Assembly (NCBI GenBank): GCA_014695325.1
Contig: JACJNZ010000039.1
Coordinates: forward strand, 310,001 to 374,000
Source: Cyanobacteria bacterium FACHB-502
GTDB lineage: Bacteria; Cyanobacteriota; Cyanobacteriia; Elainellales; Elainellaceae
Length of the DNA: 64,000 nucleotides
Reading direction: 5' to 3'
Shown here one piece after another: positions 63,240-64,000 of the stretch. The notes below the pieces were generated by a model that was not told where the DNA came from, ran no database searches, and saw only the letters and a program-made list of their open reading frames with translations. The position numbers were made by a program, and so were the translations under genes. The stretch's first letter is position 1, and every line of letters starts with the position of its first letter.

Positions 63240-64000
63240 TTAACGATGAACAGAGACACGATCGAACGCGCCTCGGAGTTGGGTTGTCGGATCTGCGACA
63301 CGACCGTAAAGGTCATACACATCAGCATCTGCAATCACAACGGGAACGATCGTCCCCAGCCGCGCTTCACCCTGGACATAAACCAACCCATCAACCTCGG
63401 GGGCAAAACGAGCCGATCGCCCGACGAGTTCCCCAGTGTCAGGGTTTTCCTGTTCGATTAAAACATCAACAACCTTGCCGATTTCAGCTCGATTCTTCCG
63501 GAGAGAAATCGGTTGCTGAAGGGTCATGATGGCATCTCGGCGATCGTCCATCACCTCTTGGGGAAGCTGGTTTGACAGAGTGTAAGCCGGGGTTCCTTCT
63601 TCAGGGGAGAAAGTGAACACGCCAACGTGATCGAACTCATGCCGCTGCACAAACTGCCGCAGATGCTCAAAATGCTCGTCCGTTTCGCCAGGAAAGCCGA
63701 CAATAAAGGTCGTGCGAAGGACTGCGTCGGGCAAAGCAGTTTTAATGCGATCGATAATGCCGTCATTCACCTGACCCTGCCAGGGACGATTCATTGTCCG
63801 CAGCACTTCCGGGTGGGAATGCTGAAGCGGCAAGTCAAGGTAGGGCAACACGTTTGGCGTTTCCTGAATCGCCTGAATGACCTTGGGAGTTAGTCCAGTC
63901 GGATAGGCATAGTGCATCCGAATCCAGGGAATTTCGACCTTACCCAGTGCCCGCAGTAGTTCCGCAAGTTTGGGCTCGCCATAGAGATCCAGTCCGTAGT
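63240..64000 (-). CDS. rimO: Ribosomal protein S12 methylthiotransferase RimO, C-terminal part
   Basis: This gene runs out of the window at its 5' end. About 253 residues are visible, starting in '..[20 protein letters not shown]'. The radical-SAM half shows '[20 protein letters not shown]' and '[17 protein letters not shown]'. The C-terminal TRAM domain includes 'VDVLIEQ', '[18 protein letters not shown]' and '[17 protein letters not shown]'. The N-terminal UPF0004 and the CxxxCxxC cluster are outside. '[10 protein letters not shown]' favours RimO over MiaB. RimO methylthiolates Asp89 of S12. It lies 45 bp upstream of crhR on the same strand. Confidence 0.92.
   Translation of the reverse strand, partial: YGLDLYGEPKLAELLRALGKVEIPWIRMHYAYPTGLTPKVIQAIQETPNVLPYLDLPLQHSHPEVLRTMNRPWQGQVNDGIIDRIKTALPDAVLRTTFIVGFPGETDEHFEHLRQFVQRHEFDHVGVFTFSPEEGTPAYTLSNQLPQEVMDDRRDAIMTLQQPISLRKNRAEIGKVVDVLIEQENPDTGELVGRSARFAPEVDGLVYVQGEARLGTIVPVVIADADVYDLYGRVADPTTQLRGAFDRVSVHR

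Overview
The window is chromosomal DNA of a cyanobacterium. The evidence is a complete beta-carboxysome operon (ccmK2-ccmK1-ccmL-ccmM-ccmN-ccmO), a divergent CO2-uptake NDH-1 operon (ndhF-ndhD-cupB type), psbU, ycf46, guaB3-Yfr1-trxA, a CrhR-type helicase, and a very high density of CGATCG/GCGATCGC (HIP1-like) sites. There is no rRNA, tRNA, CRISPR array, prophage or intact insertion sequence. The gene set suggests a filamentous or Leptolyngbya-like lineage, but the genus cannot be fixed from sequence reading alone.

Layout. 1-4 kb: end of a GHL10-type glycosyl hydrolase, a GH24 lysozyme with three copies of an unrecognised ~85-residue domain, and an SGNH hydrolase. 4-9.7 kb (minus strand): the conserved cyanobacterial rpmH-rnpA-PH-yidC-jag-yceD-ycf46 block. 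9.8-15 kb: DUF2808 protein, GT2 glycosyltransferase, LuxR-type response regulator, a cyanobacterial hypothetical, and homoserine dehydrogenase. 15-29 kb is an inorganic-carbon island. ccmK2K1LMNO runs leftwards and ends 6 bp before a fused 5-oxoprolinase. ndhF-ndhD-cupB runs rightwards from the same 777-bp divergent region. NDH-1 with CupB hydrates CO2 to bicarbonate, and the shell and scaffold proteins build the compartment in which Rubisco uses it. Rubisco and a CcaA-type carbonic anhydrase are not in the window.

29-45.5 kb is housekeeping: Usp, FtsW, M28 peptidase, MscL, Upp, an omega-aminotransferase, a methylglyoxal-synthase/lipid-kinase fusion, DUF2103, ClpS, ClpB, S4 protein, PsbU, GuaB3, the small RNA Yfr1, TrxA and a LOG-like protein. 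46-48 kb: an ABC-2 exporter pair and a decayed antitoxin. 48.1-57.4 kb is one 3,098-codon gene for a giant secreted protein: seven propeller-like blades, about 19 cadherin-like domains, three further repeats and a C-terminal RTX region. 57.7-64 kb: ilvN, a GT2/methyltransferase pair, a DUF4079 membrane protein, a hypothetical, CrhR and the C-terminal part of RimO.

The observations most worth a second look are: the lysozyme triple domain; the CcmM with an intact His triad but no Cys194/Cys200-type pair; a plausible internal start for short CcmM; the ccmO-oxoprolinase junction; the MgsA/lipid-kinase fusion with one substituted active-site Asp; the propeller-cadherin-RTX giant; the Yfr1 gene; the antitoxin pseudogene; and a recurrent pattern of 11-18-bp tandem duplications in leaders and spacers.
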